Assembly: GCF_008000895.1 (NCBI RefSeq)
Contig: NZ_CP042823.1
Location: forward strand, 3,813,501 to 3,877,500
DNA length: 64,000 nucleotides
From: Methylobacterium sp. WL1
GTDB lineage: Bacteria > Pseudomonadota > Alphaproteobacteria > Rhizobiales > Beijerinckiaceae
Direction of reading: 5' to 3'
Shown in pieces: positions 54,012 to 63,870 of this stretch. Under the pieces are notes generated by a model. That model searched no databases, was not told where the DNA came from, and saw only the letters and a program-made list of their open reading frames with translations. Position 1 is the first letter of the stretch, and every line of letters begins with the position of its first letter. The translations under genes were made by a program, and so were the position numbers.

Positions 54012-55193
54012 ATGCTGCACGTCGTCCCGGCCTTCTCGCGCATCGGCGAGGAGAACGCGTTCACGGTGCTGGCCCGCGCCCAGGCGCTCTCAGCCCAAGG
54101 GCGGGACGTGATCAATCTCGGCATCGGCCAGCCCGACATGCCGACGCCGGCCCACGTGGTCGAGGCGGGCATCAAGGCCCTGCGCGACGGGCACCACGGC
54201 TACACGCCGGCCGTGGGCATCCCGGGTCTTCGCGAGGCCGTGGCGCGCGACATCCACCGCCGTCACGCCGTCGAGGTCTCGCCCGAATCCGTGATGATCG
54301 TGCCGGGCGGCAAAATCACCATGTTCATGGCGATCCTGATGTTCGGCGAGCCCGGCGCCGAGATCCTGTACCCGGATCCGGGTTTTCCGATCTATCGCTC
54401 GATGATCGAGTTCACCGGGGCGACGCCGGTGCCGGTGCCGATCCGCGAGGCGAACGGCTTCGCCTTCTCGGCCGCCGAGACCTTGGCCCTGATCACGCCG
54501 AAGACCCGCCTCTTGATCGTGAACTCGCCCGCCAACCCGACCGGTGGCGTGACGCCCAAGGCGGAGATCGACGCTTTGGTGGCGGGCCTTGCCGACCACC
54601 CGGATGTCGCAGTGCTGTCGGACGAGATCTACGGCACGATGACGTATGACGGCGAAGCCCATCACTCGCTGCTGACCTATCCCGAGATTCGCGACCGGCT
54701 GATCTACCTCGACGGCGCGTCGAAGACCTACGCGATGACCGGCTGGCGACTCGGCTGGTCGGTATGGCCGAAGCCGCTCTACGACGCGGCCCGGAAGCTC
54801 GCGGTCAACGCCCATTCCTGCGTGAACGCCTCGACCCAATGGGCCGGCATCGCGGCGCTCGACGGCCCGCAGGATTGCGTGGCCGAGATGGTGGCCGAGT
54901 TCGACCGGCGACGGGCGATCGTGATCGACGGGCTGAACGCGTTGCCGGGCGTCTCGTGCATTGCCCCGAAGGGCGCGTTCTACGCCTTTCCGAATGTCTC
55001 CGAGACCGGGTGGAAGGCCAAGTCCCTCGCCGCCACCCTGCTGGAGGAGGCGGGCGTCGCGGTGATCGGCGGCCCGGATTTCGGGATCCACGGCGAAGGC
55101 TATATCCGGCTGTCCTACGCAAATTCGGCCGAGAACATCCGCCGGGCGATCGAGCGGATGGGAAAATTTCTGTCGGAGCGGAAACCGGGCTGA
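54012..55193 (+). CDS. PLP-dependent aminotransferase, class I/II
   Basis: 393-aa fold-type I aminotransferase. It has NLGIGQPDMPTPAHVVEAG, YTPAVGIPGLREAVA, NSPANPTGGV, the internal-aldimine lysine in DGASKTYAMTGWRLGW, and the C-terminal arginine in GYIRLSYANS. It resembles aspartate/alanine-type transaminases; exact donor unknown. Cytoplasmic. Confidence 0.9.
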   Translation: MLHVVPAFSRIGEENAFTVLARAQALSAQGRDVINLGIGQPDMPTPAHVVEAGIKALRDGHHGYTPAVGIPGLREAVARDIHRRHAVEVSPESVMIVPGGKITMFMAILMFGEPGAEILYPDPGFPIYRSMIEFTGATPVPVPIREANGFAFSAAETLALITPKTRLLIVNSPANPTGGVTPKAEIDALVAGLADHPDVAVLSDEIYGTMTYDGEAHHSLLTYPEIRDRLIYLDGASKTYAMTGWRLGWSVWPKPLYDAARKLAVNAHSCVNASTQWAGIAALDGPQDCVAEMVAEFDRRRAIVIDGLNALPGVSCIAPKGAFYAFPNVSETGWKAKSLAATLLEEAGVAVIGGPDFGIHGEGYIRLSYANSAENIRRAIERMGKFLSERKPG

Positions 55194-55228
55194 CCAAGCT
55201 TACGAGACGAGCCCGTTCCGGATTTCCC

Positions 55229-55339
55229 CCTCATCCTGCGGTGGCGTAGCAAAGCGAAGCCCGCGAAAAAGTCCTCCCGCCCGCCGCGCGAGTCCTGGAC
55301 GGCTCCTTCGCGGCTGCTGCGCATCACCTCAGGATGAGG
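55229..55339. repeat. REP-like intergenic element with inverted ends
   Basis: CCTCATCCTG at the left end and CAGGATGAGG at the right end are perfect inverted termini around about 90 bases. Similar CTCATCCTGAGG-bounded elements are common between genes in Methylobacterium and Bradyrhizobium genomes. It sits between convergent genes and could act as a terminator. Confidence 0.6.
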
Positions 55340-55382
55340 TGATGATTGGGAGGACGGGCCGGTTGCGACGCCGGCTGTCCGA

Positions 55383-56468
55383 TCAGGATTTCCCCGTCAC
55401 CCGCTTCTCGATCCAGCCGGCCAGCCAGTCGGCGATGTCGAGGCTGTTCTTGTCCTGCATCAGCATGTGCGAATTGCCGTGGATCCCGATTTCCGGGAGC
55501 AGGATTAGCTCGGCCCGGCCGCCGGCCGCGTTCGCAGCCGCCACGAAGCTGCGGCACTGCTTGAGCCGGGGGGCCCAGCGGGGCGAGGCGTCGACGTAGT
55601 CGCCGAACAGGACCAGGATCGGCAGGTCCTTGTAGGGGGCCAGATCGTCCTTGGCCGGATCCGGGCAGGCGGCGGGCTCGATCGCCACGATGGCCCGGAT
55701 CCCGGTGCGGTCGAGAGCAGCGGTCTGGAACGGGTAGATGCCCGATTGCGAGTGCGAGACCAGCACCGCGCCCTTCAGCCGTTTGGCGAGTTCCGACAGG
55801 GCCGGCACGGTCGGGTTCGGCACCGGCAGGGCGGCGGACCAGTCGGCGACCATCTGCTTCCAGAACTCGCCCTGGGCTTCCAGGGGGAATTGCATGCTCG
55901 GAAACACCTTCGGGTATTCCGGCCCGAACCGGAAGATCGCCCAGGCCGGCTCGCGCCCGGCGGAGAAGACCGGCGGCAGCGAATCGGCCTCGGCCTTGCC
56001 CATCTTCACCGCGTCGATCTGGGCCGGGCTGATCGCCGAGCGCCCGCGCCACGCTTGGTCGATGACGTAGGTCGGGAAGCCGCGACGGACGAAGAACTCG
56101 TCCCAGCCCATTCGCCCGTCCGGGGTCGTCTCCCAGGTCTTGCCGGTGAGGCAGCAGCCGTGGATCAGAACCACCGGCGGCCGCACGGGCTCGACCGGAA
56201 TCTGATAGCGCACATAGACCTGATCGACCGTGATCGTCCCGGACGGCGCGTAGGCCGGCAGGGTCGAGAGCGTATCGGACTGGATATCGCGACCGCCGAC
56301 GAAGAAGCTGCCCTGGCCCGACAGAGTCAGGGGGGCGGGCGGCGGATCGGCGGCGCGGACGGGGGCGACGCTCATGGCGATCAGACTCCCAGCGAGCAGA
56401 GCCCCGGTGAGGCCCCGGACGGCCCGTCGCGCATGGGACCGAGCGGGCGATGGCGGCAGCACTGGCAT
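55383..56468 (-). CDS. secreted alpha/beta hydrolase (esterase-like)
   Basis: 361 aa with an export signal (basic start, hydrophobic stretch near 20-33, cleavage after PVRA at about 39). Alpha/beta hydrolase motifs are LIHGCCLTGKTWE (oxyanion), the nucleophile SHSQSGIYPF, and a late histidine in IHGNSHMLMQD. A paired cysteine in HGCCLT and a later QCRSF may form a disulfide. Periplasmic esterase or lactonase with unknown substrate. Confidence 0.82.
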   Translation of the reverse strand: MPVLPPSPARSHARRAVRGLTGALLAGSLIAMSVAPVRAADPPPAPLTLSGQGSFFVGGRDIQSDTLSTLPAYAPSGTITVDQVYVRYQIPVEPVRPPVVLIHGCCLTGKTWETTPDGRMGWDEFFVRRGFPTYVIDQAWRGRSAISPAQIDAVKMGKAEADSLPPVFSAGREPAWAIFRFGPEYPKVFPSMQFPLEAQGEFWKQMVADWSAALPVPNPTVPALSELAKRLKGAVLVSHSQSGIYPFQTAALDRTGIRAIVAIEPAACPDPAKDDLAPYKDLPILVLFGDYVDASPRWAPRLKQCRSFVAAANAAGGRAELILLPEIGIHGNSHMLMQDKNSLDIADWLAGWIEKRVTGKS

Positions 56469-56579
56469 GGAACGTCCCGGCCTTCAGCGGCCGGGACGCG
56501 TCGACCCGGATCACCGCACCGCAACGCTAGCACGAAGCTCCGCCGCCGCGGGAGATCCAAAGCCGGGTATGGATATCGG

Positions 56580-57092
56580 TCAGGCGCCGATGTCTCGCTC
56601 GATCGAGGCGGTTGCGTTGCCGGGCACGTCGAGGGCCTCGGCGAGCATCTTCAGGAACTGACGCTCCTGCAGCGTGTCCGGATCGATCGCGAGCCGCGCG
56701 GCCGCGTAAATCCGCGCCGCCGCCTCCGGCTCGTTCACCCGTTCGGCGATCTCGTCGATCTCGGCGGGGCTTTCCAGTTCCCGGTCGAGCCAGGCCCGCC
56801 CGTCGGGATCGAGGCCGGCCTCGGCCACCGCCGCGTCGAGGCGCTTGCGCTCGGCGGTATCGATCATGCCGTCCGCGATGGTGGCGGCCACCATGGCCCG
56901 CAGCATCAGCCGGGCCTCGTCCTCGTCGACCTTCGAGAAGTCCGGGCCGTCCTGGGACGGTGGTGCCGAACCGCGAAGCGCCTTGTAGGCGATCCCGCCG
57001 ATCAGCGCGAGGCCGCCAAGAGCCGCGCTCGCGGCGACCCCGCCGCGCCGCGCGCGCACCAGCGCATCAACGATCTGCCTGCTATCAGCCAT
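56580..57092 (-). CDS. DUF533/TerB-family protein (YebE-like)
   Basis: 170 aa. An N-terminal membrane-associated segment (GGVAASAALGGLALIGGIAYK) is followed by a TerB-like helical domain with LMLRAMVAATIADGMIDTAER. The ATG at 57092 has GGGAGGA 5 bases upstream. Family function is unclear; YebE responds to envelope stress in E. coli. Confidence 0.85.
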   Translation of the reverse strand: MADSRQIVDALVRARRGGVAASAALGGLALIGGIAYKALRGSAPPSQDGPDFSKVDEDEARLMLRAMVAATIADGMIDTAERKRLDAAVAEAGLDPDGRAWLDRELESPAEIDEIAERVNEPEAAARIYAAARLAIDPDTLQERQFLKMLAEALDVPGNATASIERDIGA

Positions 57093-57167
57093 GTCCGTCC
57101 TCCCGGGGTGTTGCGTTCCGAATCGGATCGGAAACCCCCGGGAGGCGGCCAAGTTCAGCGGCAGATG

Positions 57168-57518
57168 TCAGGCGTCGGCTTCGTCGTCCTCGTCCGCCTC
57201 GTCGATGTCGACGAGGAAGACGATGTCCGCCTCGTCCTCGTCTTCCTCCTCGGCGGTGTCGCCGCCGGCATGGTGCTTGTCGTCGGTGAACTCGCCCTCG
57301 CCGTCATCCTCGGCGAGCGCATCCTCGAAGATCTCGATCTCGTCCTCGTTGGCGGCCCGGATCGTGAGCGGCGAGGTGCCGTTCCAGAGCGGCTTGCCGT
57401 CGCTCGTCATCGTCCGGATGTCTTCCTTGAAACCCTCGCAGGTGAAGAGGTCCTTGGCGGACGCCTCGTCGCTGTTGATCACCGCCACGGCGGTGCCCTC
57501 GATCTCGAGCGTGAACAT
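57168..57518 (-). CDS. hypothetical protein with strongly acidic C-terminal tail
   Basis: 116 aa from ATG 57518. An N-terminal beta-alpha domain (FTLEIEGTAVAVINSDEASAK, then FKEDIRTMTSDGKPLWNG) precedes an Asp/Glu-rich tail of about 45 residues that contains a short hydrophobic VDI stretch. It may bind cations or basic partners. I preferred this start because AAGG lies 9 bases upstream. Confidence 0.65.
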   Translation of the reverse strand: MFTLEIEGTAVAVINSDEASAKDLFTCEGFKEDIRTMTSDGKPLWNGTSPLTIRAANEDEIEIFEDALAEDDGEGEFTDDKHHAGGDTAEEEDEDEADIVFLVDIDEADEDDEADA

Positions 57519-57766
57519 GGCCGGCATCCTTCTCGTAACCGTCCTTGGCGCGCCCGGTCAGCGGGATCGCGCGCGGGTGCGACGCACCGCCCCGGGGAGA
57601 AATGCCTAAGCTTACCCCGGCGGTCATGAGCGCCGCGCGCGGATGCTGTAGGGGTGAACCGGACGCCCGCCAAGCCCGTCTCAGTCAGTCCGCCGCGAAT
57701 GCGTGGCGCGAATCCTGCCCGGCCGATGGCCGTAACGAAACCAACCGGAAAGAAGGATCACCGCGG

Positions 57767-58651
57767 ATGCGGATCAGGCTCGGCTGCGAGATGCGCTACG
57801 CCTTCCCCTATCCGGTCCCGATGGTGGTGATGCTGAACGTGCATCCCACCCGGGCGGACGCCCTCGAGGCGCCCGACACGCTCCGCACCGAGCCGCCGGT
57901 GCCGGTCGATCTCTATCGCGACGGCTTCGGCAACCTGTGCGGCCGGTTGACCGCCCCGGCGGGGAACTTCACCCTCGGGACCGACGCGGTGATCGGCGAC
58001 GACGGAAGCCCGGACCCGGCCCATCCCGAGGCCGAGCAGCACGCGATCGAGGCGCTGCCGCCCGAGACGATCGTGTTCCTGCTGCCCAGCCGCTACTGCG
58101 AATCCGACTTGCTGGCCGACGAGGCATGGCGGCTGTTCGGACATCTCGAGCCGGGCTGGGGCCGGGTGCAGGCAGTTTGCGACTTCGTGCACGACCACAT
58201 CGCATTCGGGTACGAGTTCGCCCATGGCGACCGCACGGCGCAGGATGCCTATGCCGGCGGCCGGGGCGTCTGCCGCGACTTCACCCACCTCGCCGTGGCC
58301 TTCTGCCGCGCCCTTAACGTGCCGACCCGCTACTGCACGGGCTACATCAGCTTCATCGGGGAGCCCGAGCCGCACCCGGCCGGCGACTTCGCGGCCTGGA
58401 TGGAGGTGTTTCTCGGCGGGCGCTGGCACGTGTTCGACCCGCGCAACAACAGCCCGCGGATCGGCCGGGTGATGGTCGCCTACGGCCGCGACGCCGCGGA
58501 CGTGCCGCTGACCCACACGTTCGGCCCCAATCCCCTCGTCGGCTTCCGGGTCTGGGCCGAACGGATCGACCATCTCGACGCGTCCGGCGACGCACCGATC
58601 CTACCCGAAGAGCCGCTGCCGCCGCAGAGCATGGCGACCCGGATGGGGTGA
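57767..58651 (+). CDS. transglutaminase-like cysteine protease family protein
   Basis: 294 aa. It begins with the bacterial transglutaminase N-terminal domain (EMRYAFPYPVPMVVMLNVHP). The core follows with the catalytic cysteine in GGRGVCRDFTHLA near 166, the histidine in GRWHVFDPRNN near 222 and the aspartate five residues later. AGAAGGA lies 9 bases before ATG 57767. Usually a cytoplasmic protease or amidase of unknown substrate. Confidence 0.87.
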   Translation: MRIRLGCEMRYAFPYPVPMVVMLNVHPTRADALEAPDTLRTEPPVPVDLYRDGFGNLCGRLTAPAGNFTLGTDAVIGDDGSPDPAHPEAEQHAIEALPPETIVFLLPSRYCESDLLADEAWRLFGHLEPGWGRVQAVCDFVHDHIAFGYEFAHGDRTAQDAYAGGRGVCRDFTHLAVAFCRALNVPTRYCTGYISFIGEPEPHPAGDFAAWMEVFLGGRWHVFDPRNNSPRIGRVMVAYGRDAADVPLTHTFGPNPLVGFRVWAERIDHLDASGDAPILPEEPLPPQSMATRMG

Positions 58652-58668
58652 GTGCCGGGCTGGCTCTC

Positions 58669-59697
58669 TCAGACCCCCGCCCCGCGGGCGATGGCGCGCT
58701 TGACCACCGCCTGCACCTCGGGGTTCGACAGGAACAGGTCGTGGTTGATCAGGCCGCCGCCGTAATCGGAGGCGTCGGCGACGCGCACGCCGAGCGCCTC
58801 AAGCTTGGCGCGGTCGGCGGCGCCGGCCCGGACGCCGCCCGCGATCGCCGCGGACAGTTCGAGCGCCCGGTCGTTGGTCGATGAGATCACGGTGATCTTC
58901 GACACGTCGGGGCCGAGCCGGGCGACGCCGTTCGAGAACAGGTCGAAATCGATGTCGGGGGCGGCCAGCACCACCGCGCCGATCCGCGCCATGGCGGCCT
59001 CGCCGGCTTCGGCCCGCAGCATCCGGATGGTCTCGAGGGTCAGCAGCGTGCCCATCGAATGGGCGACGATGTTGATCCGCCCGGCGCTCGATGTCGACGT
59101 GACGGCCTTCAGCAGGTCCTCGAAGGCATCGCGCGACCAGAGCGCGCTCTCGCGATCGTAGTTGTAGTCGAAGGTCGCGGCGGCGGACGGCCAGGTGAAC
59201 AGGCCCGAGACGCCCCGGAACCGGATGCCGTCCGACAGGCGCGCCGCGCTCACGGCGGCGGATTCGAACGATTCCCGATACCCGTGGACGTAGATCAGCA
59301 CGTCGCGGCCGAGCGCCGCCTGCGCGAAGGCCTCGGCGGCACCTGGGCCGCTCTCGGTCTTGGGTACGGCCCCGATGGTCCAGTCGCCGGTGATGACTGC
59401 CGACACCTTGCCGAGCAGCGAGCGGTCGGGGGGCGACAGGCGCACCTCCGCGAAGCTCAGGCCGCGCCCGCGCTCGGAATTGAAGTACGGCGGCCGGGGC
59501 GGGTTGCCCACCGGCTTGCGCGTCGTGGCCACCAGCAGCACCGGCATGACGTCCAGCGCCGACTGCTTTTCGGGCAGCGCCGCAGAGGTGCCGAGGTCAT
59601 CGGTGACGCAGGCGCCAAGGCTCGGAGCGAGCCCCGCCGCCCCCGCGAGGGCGCCGATCCGGAGGAGTGCGCGGCGTGAGACGGTCTGGCTCGACAT
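58669..59697 (-). CDS. Tat-exported lipoprotein, alpha/beta hydrolase (DUF900)
   Basis: 342 aa. The twin-arginine start SRRALLRIGALAGAAG ends in a lipobox LGAC, so it is a Tat-exported lipoprotein. The body is a DUF900 hydrolase with VLIYVHGYRESFE, the nucleophile VAHSMGTLLTLE, and a C-terminal histidine in LINHDLFL. Periplasmic-face esterase or peptidase. Start chosen at 59697, where the signal begins. Confidence 0.85.
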   Translation of the reverse strand: MSSQTVSRRALLRIGALAGAAGLAPSLGACVTDDLGTSAALPEKQSALDVMPVLLVATTRKPVGNPPRPPYFNSERGRGLSFAEVRLSPPDRSLLGKVSAVITGDWTIGAVPKTESGPGAAEAFAQAALGRDVLIYVHGYRESFESAAVSAARLSDGIRFRGVSGLFTWPSAAATFDYNYDRESALWSRDAFEDLLKAVTSTSSAGRINIVAHSMGTLLTLETIRMLRAEAGEAAMARIGAVVLAAPDIDFDLFSNGVARLGPDVSKITVISSTNDRALELSAAIAGGVRAGAADRAKLEALGVRVADASDYGGGLINHDLFLSNPEVQAVVKRAIARGAGV

Positions 59698-59939
59698 GAT
59701 CCGGGTGCGTTCGGGCGGGGCGCCATCCGTCGCGCAGGATCGTGACCGTGGCGGGGCACGATCGCCCACCGGCCCTGTGGAGTACGGGTATTCAGCCCCC
59801 CGTGGTGCCGCGGACACAGGGTTGGGGGTCGACCCTGCGGGCTTGATCGCGCGCGCGTTGAGACGGCTCAGACCCCGCGGCCGCGGCCCGGCGACGATAC
59901 CCCCTCGACGGCAGCGCCAACCGCCGCCATGAAGGATCC

Positions 59940-60926
59940 ATGACGCCGACCATCGACATCGAGAGCCTGCGCGCGCGACTGCTGGGCGGCGACCGTGCCG
60001 CCCTGGCCCGGGCGATCACCCTGGCGGAGTCGAAACGCGCCGACCATCGGGCGCTCGCCGCCGCCTTGATCGACTTGGTTCTGCCGGAGACCGGCAAGGC
60101 GATCCGGGTCGGCATCACGGGCGTGCCGGGGGTCGGCAAGTCCACGACCATCGATGCCCTCGGATCGAACCTGACGGAGGCCGGCCACAAGGTCGCGGTG
60201 TTGGCAGTCGACCCGTCCTCATCGCGCACCGGCGGTTCGATCCTCGGCGACAAGACCCGGATGGCGCGGCTCGCCCACGATCCCAAGGCGTTCATCCGCC
60301 CCTCCCCGTCCTCCGGAACGCTGGGCGGCGTCGCGGCCAAGACCCGCGAGACCATGCTGCTCTGCGAGGCGGCCGGCTTCGACGTGATCCTGGTGGAGAC
60401 GGTGGGCGTCGGCCAGTCGGAGACGGCGGTCGCCGACCTCACCGACTTCTTCCTCGTGCTGATGCTGCCCGGGGCCGGCGACGAGCTTCAGGGCATCAAG
60501 AAGGGCATCCTGGAACTCGCCGACATGATCGCGGTCAACAAGGCCGATTCCGGCGAGGCCGAGCAGCGGGCCAACGCGGCGGCCTCGGAATACCGCGCCG
60601 CCCTGCACATCCTCACCCCCGCATCGTCAACCTGGACGCCGCCTGTGGTCACGATCTCGGGCTTCCACAACCTGCGCCTCGACGCGCTCTGGGCGCGGAT
60701 CGTCGATCACCGGGAAAAGCTCACCGCCACCGGGGAGATCCAAGCCAAGCGCCGGACGCAGGACGTGAAATGGATGTGGGCGCTCGTTCACGAGCGGTTG
60801 CACCAGCGCCTCGTCGGCTCGCCCGAGGTCAGGCGCAGCACCGCCGAGGCCGAGGCCGGCGTCGCCCGCGGCGAGACCTCGCCCGCCGCTGGAGCCGCGG
60901 CCATCGCCGAGTTGATCGGCCTCTGA
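59940..60926 (+). CDS. meaB: methylmalonyl-CoA mutase-associated GTPase MeaB
   Basis: 328-aa G3E-family GTPase with Walker A GVPGVGKST at 61-69, the switch VDPSSSRTGGSILGDKTRM, ETVGVGQSE, and NKAD base specificity. It loads and protects adenosylcobalamin-dependent methylmalonyl-CoA mutase. In Methylobacterium extorquens meaB is required for the ethylmalonyl-CoA pathway and C1/C2 growth. The neighbouring bdhA-like gene is also tied to C4 acyl metabolism. Confidence 0.95.
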   Translation: MTPTIDIESLRARLLGGDRAALARAITLAESKRADHRALAAALIDLVLPETGKAIRVGITGVPGVGKSTTIDALGSNLTEAGHKVAVLAVDPSSSRTGGSILGDKTRMARLAHDPKAFIRPSPSSGTLGGVAAKTRETMLLCEAAGFDVILVETVGVGQSETAVADLTDFFLVLMLPGAGDELQGIKKGILELADMIAVNKADSGEAEQRANAAASEYRAALHILTPASSTWTPPVVTISGFHNLRLDALWARIVDHREKLTATGEIQAKRRTQDVKWMWALVHERLHQRLVGSPEVRRSTAEAEAGVARGETSPAAGAAAIAELIGL

Positions 60927-61104
60927 GGCTCCGCGGCCCGTTCCGGCGCCGGCTTGTTTACCCTGATCGACGCCGCGCGGCCCAAGGCACAGAAAATCGC
61001 CGGGTCACGGTACGCAAACCCGGTCTCGCGCGTTCGCTGCACGACGAGGAATTCTGCGGCACCTCCTCCCGTACCGGTGCCGCGGTCACGTCGAGGAGAG
61101 TGTC

Positions 61105-61482
61105 ATGGTGGATACGGATCGGATCGTTGGCGGCGCCAAGGAAGCCCTGGGTAAGGCCCAGGGTGCGGCGGGCGACTTCGTGGGCTCGAACCGGGATTCG
61201 GTGGAAGGCCGGGTTCGCGATGTCCAGGGTCAGGCTGAGAACGCTTACGGGCAGGTCAAGGACAAGGCCCGGGACCTCGCCGACAAGGCGACTGATTATG
61301 CCGGAGACGCCTACGGCCGGGCCGGGGATGTCGCGGGCGACGCCTACGAGCGGGGCGGTGCCTACCTGCGCGACGGCCGCGCCGCCGTCGGCGCCCGCGT
61401 CGAGGAAAACCCGCTGGTCGCGCTGCTGATCGCCGGCGCGGTCGGCTACGGGATCGCCCTGCTGTTCCACGGGCGCCGCTGA
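61105..61482 (+). CDS. CsbD-like stress protein with C-terminal membrane anchor
   Basis: 125 aa. The start MVDTDRIVGGAKEALGKAQG resembles CsbD-type stress proteins. A helical low-complexity middle repeats AGDAYGRAGDVAGDAYERGG, and the C-terminal membrane helix NPLVALLIAGAVGYGIALLF resembles the ElaB/YqjD-type anchor. It is likely induced in stationary phase or by stress. Ribosome-binding site GAGGAGAG is upstream. Confidence 0.82.
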   Translation: MVDTDRIVGGAKEALGKAQGAAGDFVGSNRDSVEGRVRDVQGQAENAYGQVKDKARDLADKATDYAGDAYGRAGDVAGDAYERGGAYLRDGRAAVGARVEENPLVALLIAGAVGYGIALLFHGRR

Positions 61483-61530
61483 TCGGAGGCGGCCTCGCCG
61501 ACGTTCCGGCGAGGCCGCCACTCTACGACG

Positions 61531-62316
61531 CTACTGGGCGGTCCAGCCGCCATCCATGCTGATATTGGCCCCGGTGATCTGGCTCGCCGCATCGGAGCAC
61601 AGGAACACCGCGAGCGCCGCCACCTGATCGACGGTTACGAACTCCTTCGTCGGCTGCGCCTTCAGCATTACGTCCTCGATCACCTGCTCCTTGGTCAGGC
61701 CGCGCGCCTTCATGGTGTCGGGGATCTGTGCCTCGACCAGCGGCGTCCAGACGTAGCCCGGCGAGATGCAGTTCACCGTGATCTTGTGCGGCGCGAGCTC
61801 GAGGGCTGCGGCCTTGCTGAGCCCGCTGATCCCATGCTTGGCCGCCACGTAGGCGGACTTGAACGGCGAAGCCACCAGCGAGTGCGCCGAGGCAGTGTTG
61901 ATGATCCGCCCCCAGCCCCGGGCCTTCATGCCGGGGATCGCGGCATGCATCGCGTGAAACGCCGAGGACAGGTTGATCGCGATGATCTGCTCCCACTTCT
62001 CCGGTGGGAAGTCCTCGATCGGCGAGACGAACTGGATGCCGGCATTGTTGACCAGCACGTCGATGGCGCCGAATGCCGCCTCGGCCTCCCGCACCATCTC
62101 GCCGATCGCATCGGGCTTGCTCATGTCGGCGGCTGAATACTGAACCTTCACCCCGTGCTCGCGCTCGATCCCGGCCCGGGTCTCCTCGATGGCCTGCGCA
62201 TCCCCGAAGCCGTTGAGCACGACGTTGGCTCCCTCGGCCGCGAGGCCGCGCGCGATGGCAAGGCCGATGCCGCTGGTGGATCCGGTGACGAGGGCGGTCT
62301 TGGACGTGAGGGCCAT
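61531..62316 (-). CDS. bdhA: 3-hydroxybutyrate dehydrogenase
   Basis: 261-aa SDR: cofactor motif TGSTSGIG at 11-18, NNAG, catalytic S in NTASAHSLVASP, then Y-x3-K in YVAAK, and the C-terminal GANISMDGGW. The SAHSLVASPFKSAYVAAKHG stretch and length are those of D-3-hydroxybutyrate dehydrogenases. It oxidises 3-hydroxybutyrate from polyhydroxybutyrate breakdown to acetoacetate. Confidence 0.92.
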   Translation of the reverse strand: MALTSKTALVTGSTSGIGLAIARGLAAEGANVVLNGFGDAQAIEETRAGIEREHGVKVQYSAADMSKPDAIGEMVREAEAAFGAIDVLVNNAGIQFVSPIEDFPPEKWEQIIAINLSSAFHAMHAAIPGMKARGWGRIINTASAHSLVASPFKSAYVAAKHGISGLSKAAALELAPHKITVNCISPGYVWTPLVEAQIPDTMKARGLTKEQVIEDVMLKAQPTKEFVTVDQVAALAVFLCSDAASQITGANISMDGGWTAQ

Positions 62317-62364
62317 GGAACCTCCTGGGTCGCGGTGGCGGGATGTCGTGACGACGTACCTGCC

Positions 62365-63870
62365 TCAAGGCCGGCGCGAAATCGAGCCTCCCGGCGCATC
62401 CGCCGGAGACGGTATCGCTTCGGCCGCGCCGTCACTCGAATCCGGGGTCACATTCTGCGCCGGGAACGCAAGCTCGATCCGCAGCCCAGGCGCGTTGTCG
62501 GACAGCCGCAGCGTCCCGCGATGCAGGCGCACCACGGCGTTCACCAGGCTGAGCCCCAGCCCGAAGCCCGGCCGCGAACGCGCATCCTCCAGCCGGACGA
62601 ACCGGCCCAATACGCGCTCGCGTTCGGCCTCCGGGATACCCGGTCCGTGATCCGACACGGTGAGGCGGACGGCATCACCGGAGCGCGCGGCCTCGACCGC
62701 CACCCGGGTCTCCGATCCATCCGCCCCGTACTTGAGGGCGTTGTCGATCAGGTTGGCCAGCGCCTGCCCGATCAGCTCACGGTTGCCCGCGATGATCAGG
62801 CCATCCTCCGCGCGCACGTCGAGGTCCAACCCCTGATCCTCGGCCAGCGCCTCATAGAGTTCCCCGACCTCCCGGACGGCGGCGCCGAGATCGACCGGCG
62901 CCAGGATCTCTCGAGCGCTTCCGGCTTCCAGGCGCGCGATCATCAGCAGCGCGTTGAACACCCGGATCAGCCCGTCGCTCTCCTCGGTCACCGCTTCGAG
63001 GGCGTTGCGCAGCTCGTCCGGCGAGGCGGCTTTGCGCAGGGCCTCGTCGGCCCGGTTGCGCAGGCGTGTCAGCGGCGTCTTCAAGTCGTGGGCGATGTTG
63101 TCGGAGACCTCGCGCATCCCGCGCATCAGTTCGCCGATCCGCTCCAGCATCAGGTTGAGGCTCGCAGCGAGGCGGTCAAGCTCGTCGCCGTTGCCCGCGA
63201 CGTAGAGTCGTCCGTCGAGGTCGCCGGCCATGATCGCGCGGGTTGTCTGCGTCATGGCGTCGACCCGGCGCAGGACCCGGCTCGCCGCCAGCCAGCCACC
63301 GATCACGCCCAGGATCACCACGGCGGCGAGGGAGGTGCCGAACGCCCGGCCGATCACCGCACGCAACCGGTCGCGCTCCTCGGTGTCGCGTCCGACGAGC
63401 AGCCGGAATCCGCCCGGAAGGGTGAACACCCGCACGATCGCCCGATGGGGATCGACGTCCGAATCGCCCCGCCCGTATCGGGTCTCACTCTGGCCAGGGC
63501 TCGCCAGCACCGCCGCCGGGACGTAGCCGACATTGCCGACGACGTGCTCGCCGCTCGCCGTGGTCACCAGATAGAGGGACGCGCCTGGCTCGCGGGACCG
63601 GCGCTCGACGACGGTGATCAGCCGCCGGAGCCCCCCGGCATTGTACTGCTCGGACAAGCCGTTGATCTCGGCATCGATGGTCGAGACGATCTGGTCGTCC
63701 AACACCGTCCGGGCGTTCCAGGCGACGTAGCCGAGAGCCAGGAAGGCGCAGAGGGCGAAGATTGCCAGATAGGCGAGCGAGAGCTTGAACGCGGTGGTGC
63801 GGAACAGCTTCTGGAACCGGGCCCCGAAGGTCTCGCGGGGCATCGGCTCGATCGGGAGGCCCATGCTCAC
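62365..63870 (-). CDS. sensor histidine kinase of OmpR-type two-component system
   Basis: About 501 aa from a GTG overlapping the upstream regulator stop (GTGA), or 499 aa from ATG 63864. Membrane helices are at about 29-51 and 178-200, then HAMP, and a DHp box VSDNIAHDLKTPLTRLR with H261. The ATPase has N (ALANLIDNALKYG), G1 SDHGPGIP and G2 GFGLGLSLVN. Coupled to the response regulator at the window edge; stimulus unknown. Confidence 0.92.
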   Translation of the reverse strand: MSMGLPIEPMPRETFGARFQKLFRTTAFKLSLAYLAIFALCAFLALGYVAWNARTVLDDQIVSTIDAEINGLSEQYNAGGLRRLITVVERRSREPGASLYLVTTASGEHVVGNVGYVPAAVLASPGQSETRYGRGDSDVDPHRAIVRVFTLPGGFRLLVGRDTEERDRLRAVIGRAFGTSLAAVVILGVIGGWLAASRVLRRVDAMTQTTRAIMAGDLDGRLYVAGNGDELDRLAASLNLMLERIGELMRGMREVSDNIAHDLKTPLTRLRNRADEALRKAASPDELRNALEAVTEESDGLIRVFNALLMIARLEAGSAREILAPVDLGAAVREVGELYEALAEDQGLDLDVRAEDGLIIAGNRELIGQALANLIDNALKYGADGSETRVAVEAARSGDAVRLTVSDHGPGIPEAERERVLGRFVRLEDARSRPGFGLGLSLVNAVVRLHRGTLRLSDNAPGLRIELAFPAQNVTPDSSDGAAEAIPSPADAPGGSISRRP

